A stretch of DNA of 15,245 bases from Colimorpha_A sp045593985 (GTDB lineage Bacteria; Bacillota; Clostridia; Oscillospirales; CAG-272). The stretch is taken from positions 1 through 15,245 of the forward strand of contig JAZNXR010000079.1 in the NCBI GenBank assembly GCA_045593985.1. The letters run 5' to 3'. Each line of letters opens with the position of its first letter. The first letter of the stretch is position 1. Below the pieces are notes generated by a model, which saw nothing but the letters and a program-made list of their open reading frames with translations, made no database searches and was not told the DNA's origin. A program made the position numbers and the translations under genes. Positions 5,758 through 13,775 of this stretch are shown piece by piece.

Positions 5758-8264
5758 AACTCTCCTTCTCAAACAGAGGCTGGAAAGAGCTTTCCTTTGA
5801 AAGAATGCTCGAAACTGCTTCGGAAATGGGTTTTTCAGGCATTGAGCTTTATAATCTTCATTGCCTTGATTCCATGACCGAAAAGGGCGGCCCCTTCCAT
5901 AAATATAATACGGCTTCAACGGCCCGTCAGCTGCGTGAAAGCTCCCTCTCTGTTCCTTGCTTTGACACGTCCTGCGACATCTCGGCAGATATCTCGGTCG
6001 TAAGCACGGTTATCAGACTTATGGAGATCGCACGTGATGCAAACGTCCCTTACGTTGTCGTTTGCGCACTCAATGACGATGAAAATGCAGTTCGCTCGGC
6101 GCTGACTGTTCTTCTTGCGAAGGCAGAGCAGCTCGGCGTTTCGATCCTCGTAAAGACAAGCGGAATTTATGCCGACACATCTCGACTTCGCACGCTTCTT
6201 GAGGGCTTCGCATCAGACCGCCTGTCTGCACTTTGGGACGTTCATCACACCTACCGTGATAACGGTGAAAGCAGCGATGACACGATAAAGAATCTCGGCG
6301 CATATATTTGCCACGTTCACGTTCGCGATTCCGATGATAGCGGATGCTATCAGCTCATCGGAGAGGGAACTATGCCGATCGACGAGGTCATGCGTGCGCT
6401 TTCCTCGGTGAATTACGACGCCTTCATTTCTCTTGAATGGAAGCCCGAATGGCTTGAAGAATTAAGCGATCCCGAGATCATTTTCCCTCATTTTGTAAAT
6501 TATATGTCCCGTTTCCACTCGACTCGGGATATGAAGAAAACTTTATATTTCAATCATGACGGAAGCGGTCAGTATATCTGGAAAAAGGCCGAGCTTATCG
6601 ACCTTACCTTCTCGCAGGTGCTTGACCGTGTTGCCGAGGAATTCCCCGATCAGTACTGCTTCAAGTATACGACTCTTGACTATACCCGCACTTATTCGGA
6701 GTTCAGAGAGGACGTCGACCGATTCGCTCGTGCGCTTGTTTCTCTCGGTGTAAAGGCAGGCTCGAAGGTTGCAGTCTGGGCAACGAATCTCCCCGCTTGG
6801 TATATAACATTCTGGGCAACGACCAAGCTCGGCGCAGTGCTTGTAACGGTGAATACAGCGTATAAGATACACGAGGCGGAATATCTGCTCCGTCAGTCGG
6901 ACACTCATACCCTCGTTATGATAGACAGCTGTCTTGATTCGAATTATGCGGAGATAATCAATACTCTCTGCCCCGAAATCAAGGACGCAACTCCCGGTGA
7001 GCCGCTTCACTGTAAAAAGCTTCCCTTCCTTCGTAACGTAATAACCGTCGGCTTCAAGCAGAAGGGCTGCCTCACCTTTGACGAGGCGATGGCTCGCTAT
7101 AAGCTGGTGCGCCGTGAGACCGTATCGAGAATGGCGGCGGCGGTACGTCCTTCCGACGTCTGCAATATGCAGTATACGTCAGGCACGACAGGTTTCCCGA
7201 AGGGCGTTATGCTCACCCACTACAACGTAGTTAATAACGGTAAATGTATCGGCGACAGAATGGGGCTTTCGACAGCAGACAGAATGATGATACACGTTCC
7301 GATGTTCCACTGCTTCGGAATGACTCTTTCGATGACCTCGTCAATGACTCACGGTACGACTATGTGTCCGATGCCGTATTTCTCGGCGAAATCCTCTCTT
7401 GCCTGCATAAATCAGGAGAAGATAACCTGCTTTAACGGCGTTCCGACGATGTTTATTGCAATGTTTAATCACCCCGATTACCGCCGTACCGATTTCTCAC
7501 ATATGAGAACGGGAATAATGGCGGGTGCGGGATGTCCTCCCGAGCTTATGAGACGCGCGGCGCAGCCCGACGAAATGAACATGACGGGAATCGTCAGCGT
7601 TTACGGACAGACGGAATGTGCGCCGGGTAACACCATGAGCTCCTGGACGGATTCTCTTGAAGTGCGCACCGAGACCGTCGGATACGCCTTCCCGCACGTT
7701 CGCTGTAAGGTTGTAAACCCCGAAACGGGCGAGGAGGTCGGAATCGGCGAAAACGGCGAATTCTGCGCAAAGGGCTATAACACGATGAAGGGCTATTATA
7801 AAATGCCCAACGCCACGAAGGACACGATAGACGAGGACGGCTGGCTTCATTCGGGCGACCTCGCATCAAGTGACGCCGACGGCAATTTCCGTATCACGGG
7901 ACGCCTTAAGGATATGATCATCCGTGGCGGTGAGAATATCTACCCGAAGGAGATCGAGGAGTTTATTTACACTCATCCGATGACAAGAGACGTTCAGGTA
8001 ATCGGTGTTCCCGATCCCAAATACGGCGAGGAGATCATGGCGTGCATAATCCTTAAAGAAAAGGATGCCGTGACTGTTGAGGAAATGTTGGCTTATATCA
8101 AAGCAAATATGGCTCGTCATAAGGTGCCGAAATATATCGAGTTCGTCGATAGCTTCCCGATGAACGCGGCAGGAAAGATCCTTAAATATAAGATGCGTGA
8201 AGACGCGGCAAAGCGTCTCGGTCTTACCGGCGACGGAAGCGACACCGCAGGACCGGGTAAATAA
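5754..8264 (+). CDS. Fusion of sugar-phosphate isomerase/epimerase-type TIM barrel and acyl-CoA synthetase
   Basis: The predicted protein has 836 residues in one uninterrupted frame. Residues ~1-255 are an AP-endonuclease-2/xylose-isomerase-like TIM barrel: Asp162 and His165 in WDVHHTY, His189 in CHVHVRD and Glu228 in ISLEW match the usual metal ligands, but the position where a strand-5 glutamate is expected reads ILVKTSG (Lys134). Residues ~260-836 are a complete AMP-forming acyl-CoA synthetase: YTSGTTGFPK (474-483), YGQTE (617-621), LHSGDL (698-703), GRLKDMIIRGGENIYP (716-731) and catalytic Lys808 in AAGKIL, resembling medium/long-chain fatty acyl-CoA synthetases. Met260 (codon at 6531) sits exactly where a stand-alone ligase would start but has no clear ribosome site, so a single polypeptide is most likely. 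The ATG overlaps the previous stop by 4 bases, with AGGAGG just upstream. The gene is followed by a terminator. The barrel's substrate and why it is joined to a ligase are unknown. Confidence 0.9.
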   Translation: MKLSFSNRGWKELSFERMLETASEMGFSGIELYNLHCLDSMTEKGGPFHKYNTASTARQLRESSLSVPCFDTSCDISADISVVSTVIRLMEIARDANVPYVVVCALNDDENAVRSALTVLLAKAEQLGVSILVKTSGIYADTSRLRTLLEGFASDRLSALWDVHHTYRDNGESSDDTIKNLGAYICHVHVRDSDDSGCYQLIGEGTMPIDEVMRALSSVNYDAFISLEWKPEWLEELSDPEIIFPHFVNYMSRFHSTRDMKKTLYFNHDGSGQYIWKKAELIDLTFSQVLDRVAEEFPDQYCFKYTTLDYTRTYSEFREDVDRFARALVSLGVKAGSKVAVWATNLPAWYITFWATTKLGAVLVTVNTAYKIHEAEYLLRQSDTHTLVMIDSCLDSNYAEIINTLCPEIKDATPGEPLHCKKLPFLRNVITVGFKQKGCLTFDEAMARYKLVRRETVSRMAAAVRPSDVCNMQYTSGTTGFPKGVMLTHYNVVNNGKCIGDRMGLSTADRMMIHVPMFHCFGMTLSMTSSMTHGTTMCPMPYFSAKSSLACINQEKITCFNGVPTMFIAMFNHPDYRRTDFSHMRTGIMAGAGCPPELMRRAAQPDEMNMTGIVSVYGQTECAPGNTMSSWTDSLEVRTETVGYAFPHVRCKVVNPETGEEVGIGENGEFCAKGYNTMKGYYKMPNATKDTIDEDGWLHSGDLASSDADGNFRITGRLKDMIIRGGENIYPKEIEEFIYTHPMTRDVQVIGVPDPKYGEEIMACIILKEKDAVTVEEMLAYIKANMARHKVPKYIEFVDSFPMNAAGKILKYKMREDAAKRLGLTGDGSDTAGPGK

Positions 8265-8269
8265 AAAGT

Positions 8270-8295
8270 AAAAAGCAGTCGAAAGACTGCTTTTT
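8270..8295 (+). terminator. Intrinsic terminator of the plus-strand operon
   Basis: AAAAAGCAGTC (8270-8280), loop GAAA, then GACTGCTTTTT (8285-8295): an 11-bp perfect stem with a stable GNRA-type tetraloop and T tract, followed by further T-rich DNA. It lies six bases after the stop codon of the fusion ligase. Confidence 0.88.
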
Positions 8296-8346
8296 CGGCT
8301 TTTTGTATTTTTTGTCGAATTTTGAGAAAAAATCCTGATTTTTACG

Positions 8347-8358
8347 ACTGATATCAGT
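8347..8358. repeat. Perfect 12-bp palindrome upstream of the sigma factor gene
   Basis: ACTGATATCAGT reads the same on both strands. It lies 26 bases before the ATG at 8385 and just before the ribosome site AAAAAGGGG (8366-8374), so it is placed like an operator. I could not find a convincing sigma-A promoter between 8296 and 8384, so the promoter of this pair may be recognised by another (possibly its own) sigma factor. Confidence 0.4.
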
Positions 8359-8384
8359 AAGGACTAAAAAGGGGAATTAAAAAA

Positions 8385-8975
8385 ATGCCAAAAAAAGAGA
8401 CAGTTTTAACCGATGACGAAATAATTGAGCTTTATTGGAACAGAAAAGAAATCGCAATATCCGAAACCGACAAAAAATACAGAAGCTATCTATATACGAT
8501 CGCCAACAACATTTTAAAGGACGGGCTTGACAGCGAGGAATGTCTGAATGACACTTACCTCGGAACCTGGAATGCGATCCCGCCGACAAGACCGAATATT
8601 TTTCAGGTCTTTCTTTCAAAGCTGACGAGAAATATTGCGGTCGACAGATTCAGAAAAAACTCTGCCGCAAGAAGAATACCGTCCGAGATGACGATTGCTC
8701 TTGACGAGCTTGACGAATGCTTCATTCCGTCCTCCGAGAATGTAGAGGAAGAGGTACAGATAAGGGAGCTTATGAGGATTCTGAACGCTTATCTCAAATC
8801 TCTTGACGAGGACAGATGCTTCATGTTCGTTAGCAGATATTATTATGCCGATCCCGTACAAAAGATAGCCCGTATGCTTGGTATCGGCGTCAGCTCCGCA
8901 TACAGACAGCTTTCCGAAATGAGAGCAGATATTAAGAGAATATTGCTTGTGGAGGAAATGAAAAATGAGCAATAA
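8385..8975 (+). CDS. ECF-type RNA polymerase sigma factor (sigma-70 family)
   Basis: The predicted protein has 196 residues, typical for ECF sigma factors. Residues ~25-95 correspond to region 2, which binds core polymerase and the -10 element (SYLYTIANNILKDGLDSEEC ... LSKLTRNIAVDRFRK). Residues ~130-190 correspond to region 4, with a helix-turn-helix for the -35 element (ADPVQKIARMLGIGVSSAYRQL). The ATG is preceded by AAAAAGGGG with 10 bases of spacing. The stop overlaps the start of the next gene by 11 bases, which indicates translational coupling and that the next protein is its partner. ECF factors are normally held by a membrane anti-sigma factor and released on an extracellular signal; here the neighbour has that shape. 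Its target promoters are not known. Confidence 0.92.
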   Translation: MPKKETVLTDDEIIELYWNRKEIAISETDKKYRSYLYTIANNILKDGLDSEECLNDTYLGTWNAIPPTRPNIFQVFLSKLTRNIAVDRFRKNSAARRIPSEMTIALDELDECFIPSSENVEEEVQIRELMRILNAYLKSLDEDRCFMFVSRYYYADPVQKIARMLGIGVSSAYRQLSEMRADIKRILLVEEMKNEQ

Positions 8976-11496
8976 CGATAAAAAGCTTGACGTCATATCG
9001 GGAATCGATGAAAAAATAATCGATAAGTGCACGAAGAAAAAGGTCGAGCTTTTAGCGAAGCTCAGAATCAGAACGAAAAGACTGACTGCGATGCTCGTGT
9101 CAGCTTCGATCCTTTGCGCATCGTTTCTTTCGGTGTTTATCTTTGTCTGGTATAAGCAGGTTCCGGTATATACCGGTATGTCGCTTTCGAAAAGCAATCC
9201 GGTACAAAACCGGGCGGATATCGGTGACGATGTCGTCCTGCTCAGCACCGATGATATGAGAGATACGCTGTACGGCATGGGCTATGGGGAAGGTCATCTA
9301 CTCCTTGATAAAGATAAAGACAAGGATAAAGATAAATACGATCCCAATGCGCAGGGCGCAAATGATATATTCTATTGCAAGCCGAACGAGGACTTCTACA
9401 TAACGGTACATATCGACAACCCGAAAAACTACGAGATACTTTCCTTTACCCTTAACGGCAAGAAGTACTCCTCTTATATGTTCGAGGAGGGCTCGGATAT
9501 GGAAAACCTCGTGCTGAAATGTAACGTCGGGCAGGATGCTTACGGTATAATTGAATATACCATAGACGCAATCAAGTACGTCGACGGAACGTCGATCAAG
9601 GACGTCAGACTCAAGGGCGATAAAACGGTAAGGATCGGAGTGTATAATGCCTTCGGTCAGCCGTCAGCAACCATTGAAAACGTCAAGAAGGATTATACAA
9701 GCATAAAAGCAGACATCACTTTGGAGGATGAGCATAATGCGCTGAGCTACGGTAAATACGAGCTTTATGCGGAGCTTGCAGTCAACGGCAAAAAGGTAGC
9801 CGAAAAGAGGCTTTCCCTTGGGGTAAACAGGAACGTCCTGTTTGAGGGCATCGCTGACGGAACGGCGTATGATATACAAGTGGTCGGATATTACGACAAC
9901 TTTGACGGTAGCGGATATTCACGTCACGTTCTGGAGCGGAAGTCGAATATTATGACCGAGAGCGCTTTGACGCTTGAAATTTCAGATACTGCGTTCGATA
10001 GCGTGAGCTATTCGGTGATAAAGGACAAAGGGTTTGAATCCCTTGAAATACGCAAGGCATACGTTACTTTAGATGATGCCGCCCGAACTCTCGTGGATAA
10101 TACGATAGTGAACGGTCAAACAATCAGCGGACTGTATTCGAACCATAATTATTACTTGTGTGTCGAATATACCGTAAACGGTGTTGACGTTATAAAAGAG
10201 ATCGGCTTCAAAACAGTCAAACGGTCGGATCCCGTAATAGATCTCAAAAACGTAAAATACGGGCCGACGTCGATATCGTTCGAGCTGAGCACCAAGAATA
10301 CGGACGGCACGATATGTGAAATCAAAGCCGTAAATATTTATGACGGCGATAAGCTCGTGGCAACGCTGCCTTCGTCGGAGAAATATACCTTCAAAGATCT
10401 GAAGCCGATTGAAACCTACACAGTACGTGTCGAGTATACGGTAGATAAAAAAGACGGCGAAAAACCGTATACAGATAGCGTAGAGTTTTCGGCAGTTACC
10501 CAATCCGAAGGGCTTGAGATCAAGGACGGCAAGGTCGTTGGAATAGGAAGCTGCAAGGACAGCATCGTTTATGTCAATATGCCGGTAGAGGAAGAAGCCT
10601 TCAAATATTGCAATAATCTTCAGGTGGTTGTTTTGGGCTCGAATGTCGTCGGTTACGTAAGTTTTAAGAACTGCTATAATATCAGATACGTATTCTGTCA
10701 CAGCGGGTGCTGGCCTTACGGTATATCTGATCTTAAAATAATAGAAGCAGCAGATCTTGAGGACGGTAAGGAGTATCGCGAGGATTACAGTCGCGGAGAC
10801 AACGATTACTCTCCTCGCTATTTCGTTAATTCGGAATGGATTCAAAAGACCTTTACAAGGGATAAAAACGGATACGTTACAACTGTGCTTAACGATGGAA
10901 GAAAGGCGCTTGTGGCGTATTTCGGAAGCTCGAAAAATATAGTTATTCCGAACGGCGTAAACGTAATTATGCCCGGTGTCTTTTACGAAATGGAGATTGA
11001 AAGCGTTAAGATGCCGTCAAGTTTAACGGAGATCGGTATAGCCGCCTTTAGTAGGTGTGAAAATCTGACAGACATAGACTGGTCGCCATCCTTGACGCGT
11101 ATAGGCGTCGGGGCTTTCCTCGGATGTCCTCTGAAAAGAATTGTGATTCCCGATGGAGTGACTGAATTGGAAAACAGTGTTTTTTGCGAGTGCTATGAAG
11201 TTACAGAAATTGTGCTTTCCAAAAACTTAAAGGCCATTAGAAGAGGCGCGCTTTATTTGGACTATGACGGAGAGAAAATGATGATTCTCCCAAGTACGCT
11301 CGAAATTATAGAAGCTTATGGTATTAAACTTGCGGACAATGGATCGGTATTTGTTCCCAAAAGCGTTAAAATACTTGACGAAGGCGCGATCGTCGGCGGC
11401 AATATTTACTTTGAAATAGCCAAAATGCCCGACAACTGGCACCCGAATGCCATTGAGGGCGCAAAATCTGTCGTCTGGGGCTACAAGCTTAAATAA
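8965..11496 (+). CDS. Single-pass membrane protein with Fn3-like and BspA/LRR_5 repeats, probable anti-sigma factor/sensor
   Basis: The predicted protein has 843 residues. Residues 1-39 are charged and cytoplasmic (SGIDEKIIDKCTKKK, a pattern I associate with clostridial ECF partners). Residues ~40-63 are one hydrophobic membrane segment, and the rest should be outside. A (DK)5 stretch lies at 115-124. Residues ~225-510 contain repeated beta-rich, fibronectin-III-like units (for example GLYSNHNYYLCVEYTVNG and DLKPIETYTVRVEYTVD). Residues ~510-590 and ~650-810 are leucine-rich repeats of the LRR_5/BspA type (MPSSLTEIGIAAFSRCENLT, PSLTRIGVGAFLGCPLKRI). Its start lies inside the sigma gene, with GGAGG nine bases upstream. 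Position, topology and short cytosolic tail suggest it restrains the sigma factor, with the large outer part sensing a surface ligand or cell contact. No standard anti-sigma domain (ZAS or RsgI) is obvious, so that role is inferred. A strong terminator follows. Confidence 0.85.
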   Translation: MSNNDKKLDVISGIDEKIIDKCTKKKVELLAKLRIRTKRLTAMLVSASILCASFLSVFIFVWYKQVPVYTGMSLSKSNPVQNRADIGDDVVLLSTDDMRDTLYGMGYGEGHLLLDKDKDKDKDKYDPNAQGANDIFYCKPNEDFYITVHIDNPKNYEILSFTLNGKKYSSYMFEEGSDMENLVLKCNVGQDAYGIIEYTIDAIKYVDGTSIKDVRLKGDKTVRIGVYNAFGQPSATIENVKKDYTSIKADITLEDEHNALSYGKYELYAELAVNGKKVAEKRLSLGVNRNVLFEGIADGTAYDIQVVGYYDNFDGSGYSRHVLERKSNIMTESALTLEISDTAFDSVSYSVIKDKGFESLEIRKAYVTLDDAARTLVDNTIVNGQTISGLYSNHNYYLCVEYTVNGVDVIKEIGFKTVKRSDPVIDLKNVKYGPTSISFELSTKNTDGTICEIKAVNIYDGDKLVATLPSSEKYTFKDLKPIETYTVRVEYTVDKKDGEKPYTDSVEFSAVTQSEGLEIKDGKVVGIGSCKDSIVYVNMPVEEEAFKYCNNLQVVVLGSNVVGYVSFKNCYNIRYVFCHSGCWPYGISDLKIIEAADLEDGKEYREDYSRGDNDYSPRYFVNSEWIQKTFTRDKNGYVTTVLNDGRKALVAYFGSSKNIVIPNGVNVIMPGVFYEMEIESVKMPSSLTEIGIAAFSRCENLTDIDWSPSLTRIGVGAFLGCPLKRIVIPDGVTELENSVFCECYEVTEIVLSKNLKAIRRGALYLDYDGEKMMILPSTLEIIEAYGIKLADNGSVFVPKSVKILDEGAIVGGNIYFEIAKMPDNWHPNAIEGAKSVVWGYKLK
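9307..9336 (+). repeat. Short in-frame tandem repeat encoding (Asp-Lys)5
   Basis: Five consecutive GAY-AAR codon pairs (mostly GATAAA, one GACAAG) code for alternating Asp and Lys just outside the membrane segment of the LRR protein. The unit is six bases, so slippage would change linker length without breaking the frame. Confidence 0.75.
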
Positions 11497-11510
11497 GCAC
11501 ATTAAACAAC

Positions 11511-11549
11511 AAAAGCACCTTGATAAGCATCAAGGTGCTTTTTGTTTGT
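11511..11549 (+). terminator. Intrinsic terminator of the sigma / LRR-protein operon
   Basis: AAAAGCACCTTGAT (11511-11524) and ATCAAGGTGCTTTT (11529-11542) form a perfect 14-bp stem around loop AAGC, followed by a T-rich run. It lies 14 bases after the stop codon. Confidence 0.92.
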
Positions 11550-11595
11550 GGGCGTTATATACCGCAACTTTTGCCCGTGAGAGCATAATTTATTA

Positions 11596-11624
11596 TTGAT
11601 TATTCAGAGGGCTTATGATATAAT
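11596..11624 (+). promoter_or_regulatory. Sigma-A promoter of the repeat lipoprotein gene
   Basis: TTGATT (11596-11601) and a perfect TATAAT (11619-11624) are 17 bases apart, with TG one base before the -10 box (extended -10). The small palindrome ACTGCAGT (11628-11635) and the CAGTA/TACTG inverted repeat lie at the start of the transcript. The gene has its own promoter and terminator and forms a separate unit. Confidence 0.75.
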
Positions 11625-11674
11625 AAAACTGCAGTAAGATAGTACTGTAATACCGTGCTTTGGAGGAGCAGAAT

Positions 11675-13600
11675 ATGAAAAGAATAACATCGTTTGTAAT
11701 TGCAATTATCATGTTTGCCGTGATGCTCACCGCCTGCGCAGAGAAGCATTCTCATAAGAATGATCCCTGGACGGCGACTCTTGACGGACATTATCAGATG
11801 TGCGAAGACAGCGGAAAGAAGATCAACGAGGGCAAGCATACCCTTGACGACGAAAACAAATGCACGGAGTGCGGAGCGACGCTTCGCGCCCTTTCGCCGA
11901 GTCTGCTCGAATTTACCGCTTACAATAAGTACGGTTTAAGAGACTGCTACGTCGAATACCGTATGGGCAAGGAAACGCTTCGACACACGTATGAGTACGT
12001 GTATAAGAACGGGGAGCCGGTATCGTATACGGTGTGCGAAGGCACCGAGCTTTTCGAGGAAGGCATCGTTATAAAGAAGAACGGTGAATACGAGCGTTTA
12101 AGAACGAAGCATAATTACGGTGATGCTTACGAGGTCAGAACCTATGATGCGGACGGCTTCCTTACGTCAACAACGGATTATACCAAAGCCGGCAAGGTTG
12201 TGAACGAGAAAAAATTTACCTACGAGAAGGACTCGAAGGGAACCGTTATCAGCCGTACCGTGTACGAGTCCGACAAGAAGATCGCTATTGAAAAATACGC
12301 TTTTGACGAAAAGGGCTATCTTTATATCTGCGAGAGCACCGATTACAATGACGACGGAACGGTGAAATGCGTCGAAAAAAATAATGCCGACGGTTATTCG
12401 GGTGAATATATCCGATATGAAAACGGAGAGATCAAATACGCTGAAAAAACCGAGTGCGTATTCGATGAAAAGGGCAATATACTTTCGATCAAGGAAATTA
12501 TTGACGGCGAACTTTGCTATGAGCGTACCTACAAATATGCCGATTACGAGTATGCGTACCCCAAGACAATACTTTGCGAGCATAAGTATTATTCGCAGTA
12601 CGGTGAAACGTATACAGATACGTACGATGACTACGGAGACGTTGTTTTGTCAAAGACCGTTGACTCCGACGGCGAAACGATAAGTGAGACGAAAATCGAA
12701 TATACCCGTGACGAGCTTGGCAGAGTGGCTTTGGAGAAGGAAGTTGAGGGTGATATCCTTTCAAAAGAGACCACATACGAATATGATGACGATTCCAACT
12801 ACTGGTCAAAGCGCACCGAAACACGCTACTACGAGGACGGCGAAAAGGAAGTGACCGTATATAACGGTAACTTTGATGAAATATCGTGTATCGGTTACGA
12901 TGCGAACGGCGAGATCGTAAAGAACGAGACCTATGAGCATGAGTACGACGAATACGGTAATAAGATAAGCGAGAAAACTTATTCGGACGGTGTTTTGATC
13001 GAGGAAAGGAAGCATACATTCGACGAGGACGGCAACAGAACCTCTGAAGAAATATACGAAAACGGTGTTCTTGTCGAAAGCCGGGAATATTTGTACGGAC
13101 AAAACGGCGACGGGATATGGTCAATTCTGACGTGGTATGAGTCTGACGGCGGAAAGCGGGTTATAAATTATCTCGAAAACGGCAGTATATCACTTGATAT
13201 TAAATATAATGCCGACGGAAGCTACTTCCACTATTTTGAGTACTCTGACGTGACGAATGACGATGGCACCGTAACGACCTATACTCGTGACGAAAACGGA
13301 AAGCTGCTTTACGAATACCGTGAAGCAGCAAACGGCAACAGGATCGAGCATATCATGTACCATAGTAACGGTAAGAGTGTTGAACTCTATAACGAGGACG
13401 GAGACCTTGCGCGCAGATGCGAATATGACAATAACGGAAAGCTGACCGCGGAGATCGTTTACGGTGAAGACTACAATGTCATTAGCGAAACGAGATACCA
13501 TGACGAAGGAAAGACCGTCATCACCCATAATACTGACGGCACGGTTACCTGCGAAGTATTTGATAAGAACGGAAATCTCGTTTCAAAAGAAACGATATGA
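11675..13600 (+). CDS. Lipoprotein with Cys/His motif and YD/MORN-like repeats, function unknown
   Basis: The predicted protein has 641 residues. Residues 1-20 are a lipoprotein signal peptide with lipobox LTAC, Cys21 being the lipidated residue, so the protein should be anchored on the outer face of the membrane. Residues 39-67 carry a spaced Cys/His motif (His39, Cys43, His55, Cys63-x2-Cys66-Gly), which could hold a metal or a disulfide. From ~120 to the end the protein consists of repeats of about 20 residues with the theme Y-D-x-x-G-x(5-8)-Y-x-x-G-x-L (DEYGNKISEKTYSDG, DEDGNRTSEEIYENG), like YD/Rhs or MORN_2 repeats that form long beta structures. It is very acidic. The ATG at 11675 is chosen because GGAGG lies eight bases upstream and the signal peptide starts there; an in-frame TTG at 11660 overlaps that ribosome site. 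No toxin, nuclease or adhesion domain is visible. A binding or structural surface role is inferred. Confidence 0.85.
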   Translation: MKRITSFVIAIIMFAVMLTACAEKHSHKNDPWTATLDGHYQMCEDSGKKINEGKHTLDDENKCTECGATLRALSPSLLEFTAYNKYGLRDCYVEYRMGKETLRHTYEYVYKNGEPVSYTVCEGTELFEEGIVIKKNGEYERLRTKHNYGDAYEVRTYDADGFLTSTTDYTKAGKVVNEKKFTYEKDSKGTVISRTVYESDKKIAIEKYAFDEKGYLYICESTDYNDDGTVKCVEKNNADGYSGEYIRYENGEIKYAEKTECVFDEKGNILSIKEIIDGELCYERTYKYADYEYAYPKTILCEHKYYSQYGETYTDTYDDYGDVVLSKTVDSDGETISETKIEYTRDELGRVALEKEVEGDILSKETTYEYDDDSNYWSKRTETRYYEDGEKEVTVYNGNFDEISCIGYDANGEIVKNETYEHEYDEYGNKISEKTYSDGVLIEERKHTFDEDGNRTSEEIYENGVLVESREYLYGQNGDGIWSILTWYESDGGKRVINYLENGSISLDIKYNADGSYFHYFEYSDVTNDDGTVTTYTRDENGKLLYEYREAANGNRIEHIMYHSNGKSVELYNEDGDLARRCEYDNNGKLTAEIVYGEDYNVISETRYHDEGKTVITHNTDGTVTCEVFDKNGNLVSKETI

Positions 13601-13607
13601 ATGGAAT

Positions 13608-13642
13608 AAAGGGCTTGCCATACGGCAAGCCCTTTGTTTTTT
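13608..13642 (+). terminator. Intrinsic terminator of the lipoprotein gene
   Basis: AAAGGGCTTGCC (13608-13619), loop ATAC, then GGCAAGCCCTTT (13624-13635): a perfect 12-bp stem followed by G and a run of T. It lies seven bases after the stop codon. Confidence 0.93.
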
Positions 13643-13692
13643 TGCTTATACTTTTTTGACAGCGGGAAATGGGTTTGTTACGGCGCCACCGT

Positions 13693-13735
13693 GAAACATG
13701 TCTTGGAAACCTGTTGACTGAAAATGCGAAACATG
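13693..13735. repeat. Direct repeat GAAACATG flanking and overlapping the DUF262 promoter
   Basis: GAAACATG occurs at 13693-13700, upstream of the -35 box, and at 13728-13735, inside the -35/-10 spacer; starts are 35 bases apart. The placement is that of a repressor or activator pair of sites, but an 8-base repeat can arise by chance. Confidence 0.3.
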
Positions 13736-13742
13736 ATATCAT
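13714..13742 (+). promoter_or_regulatory. Sigma-A promoter of the DUF262 gene
   Basis: TTGACT (13714-13719) and TATCAT (13737-13742) are separated by 17 bases, each one mismatch from consensus. The ATG follows at 13776 with AAGAGGA as ribosome site. A TTGACA at 13656-13661 has no -10 partner at a normal distance. Confidence 0.7.
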
Positions 13743-13775
13743 ATCAGTAAATAATTGAAACAAGAGGATAAGTTT

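Noticed and set aside
9163..9213. Palindrome CCGGTATATACCGG and nearby CCGGT/ACCGG inverted repeat
   Set aside because: Both lie inside the coding region of the membrane protein, where codons for VPVYTGM and the following residues explain them; no regulatory placement.
10069..10845. Minus-strand open frame of 258 codons
   Set aside because: Shadow of the LRR membrane protein; low-complexity, no family resemblance, no ribosome site.
11660..11674. TTG start five codons upstream of the lipoprotein ATG
   Set aside because: The TTG overlaps the GGAGG ribosome site used by the ATG at 11675, and the signal peptide begins at that ATG.
12498..13124. Minus-strand open frame of 208 codons rich in Arg and Ser
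   Set aside because: Shadow of the repeat lipoprotein; the odd composition comes from complementing the acidic repeat codons.
13656..13661. TTGACA box as promoter of the DUF262 gene
   Set aside because: No -10 match at 16-18 bases; the pair at 13714-13742 is much better.
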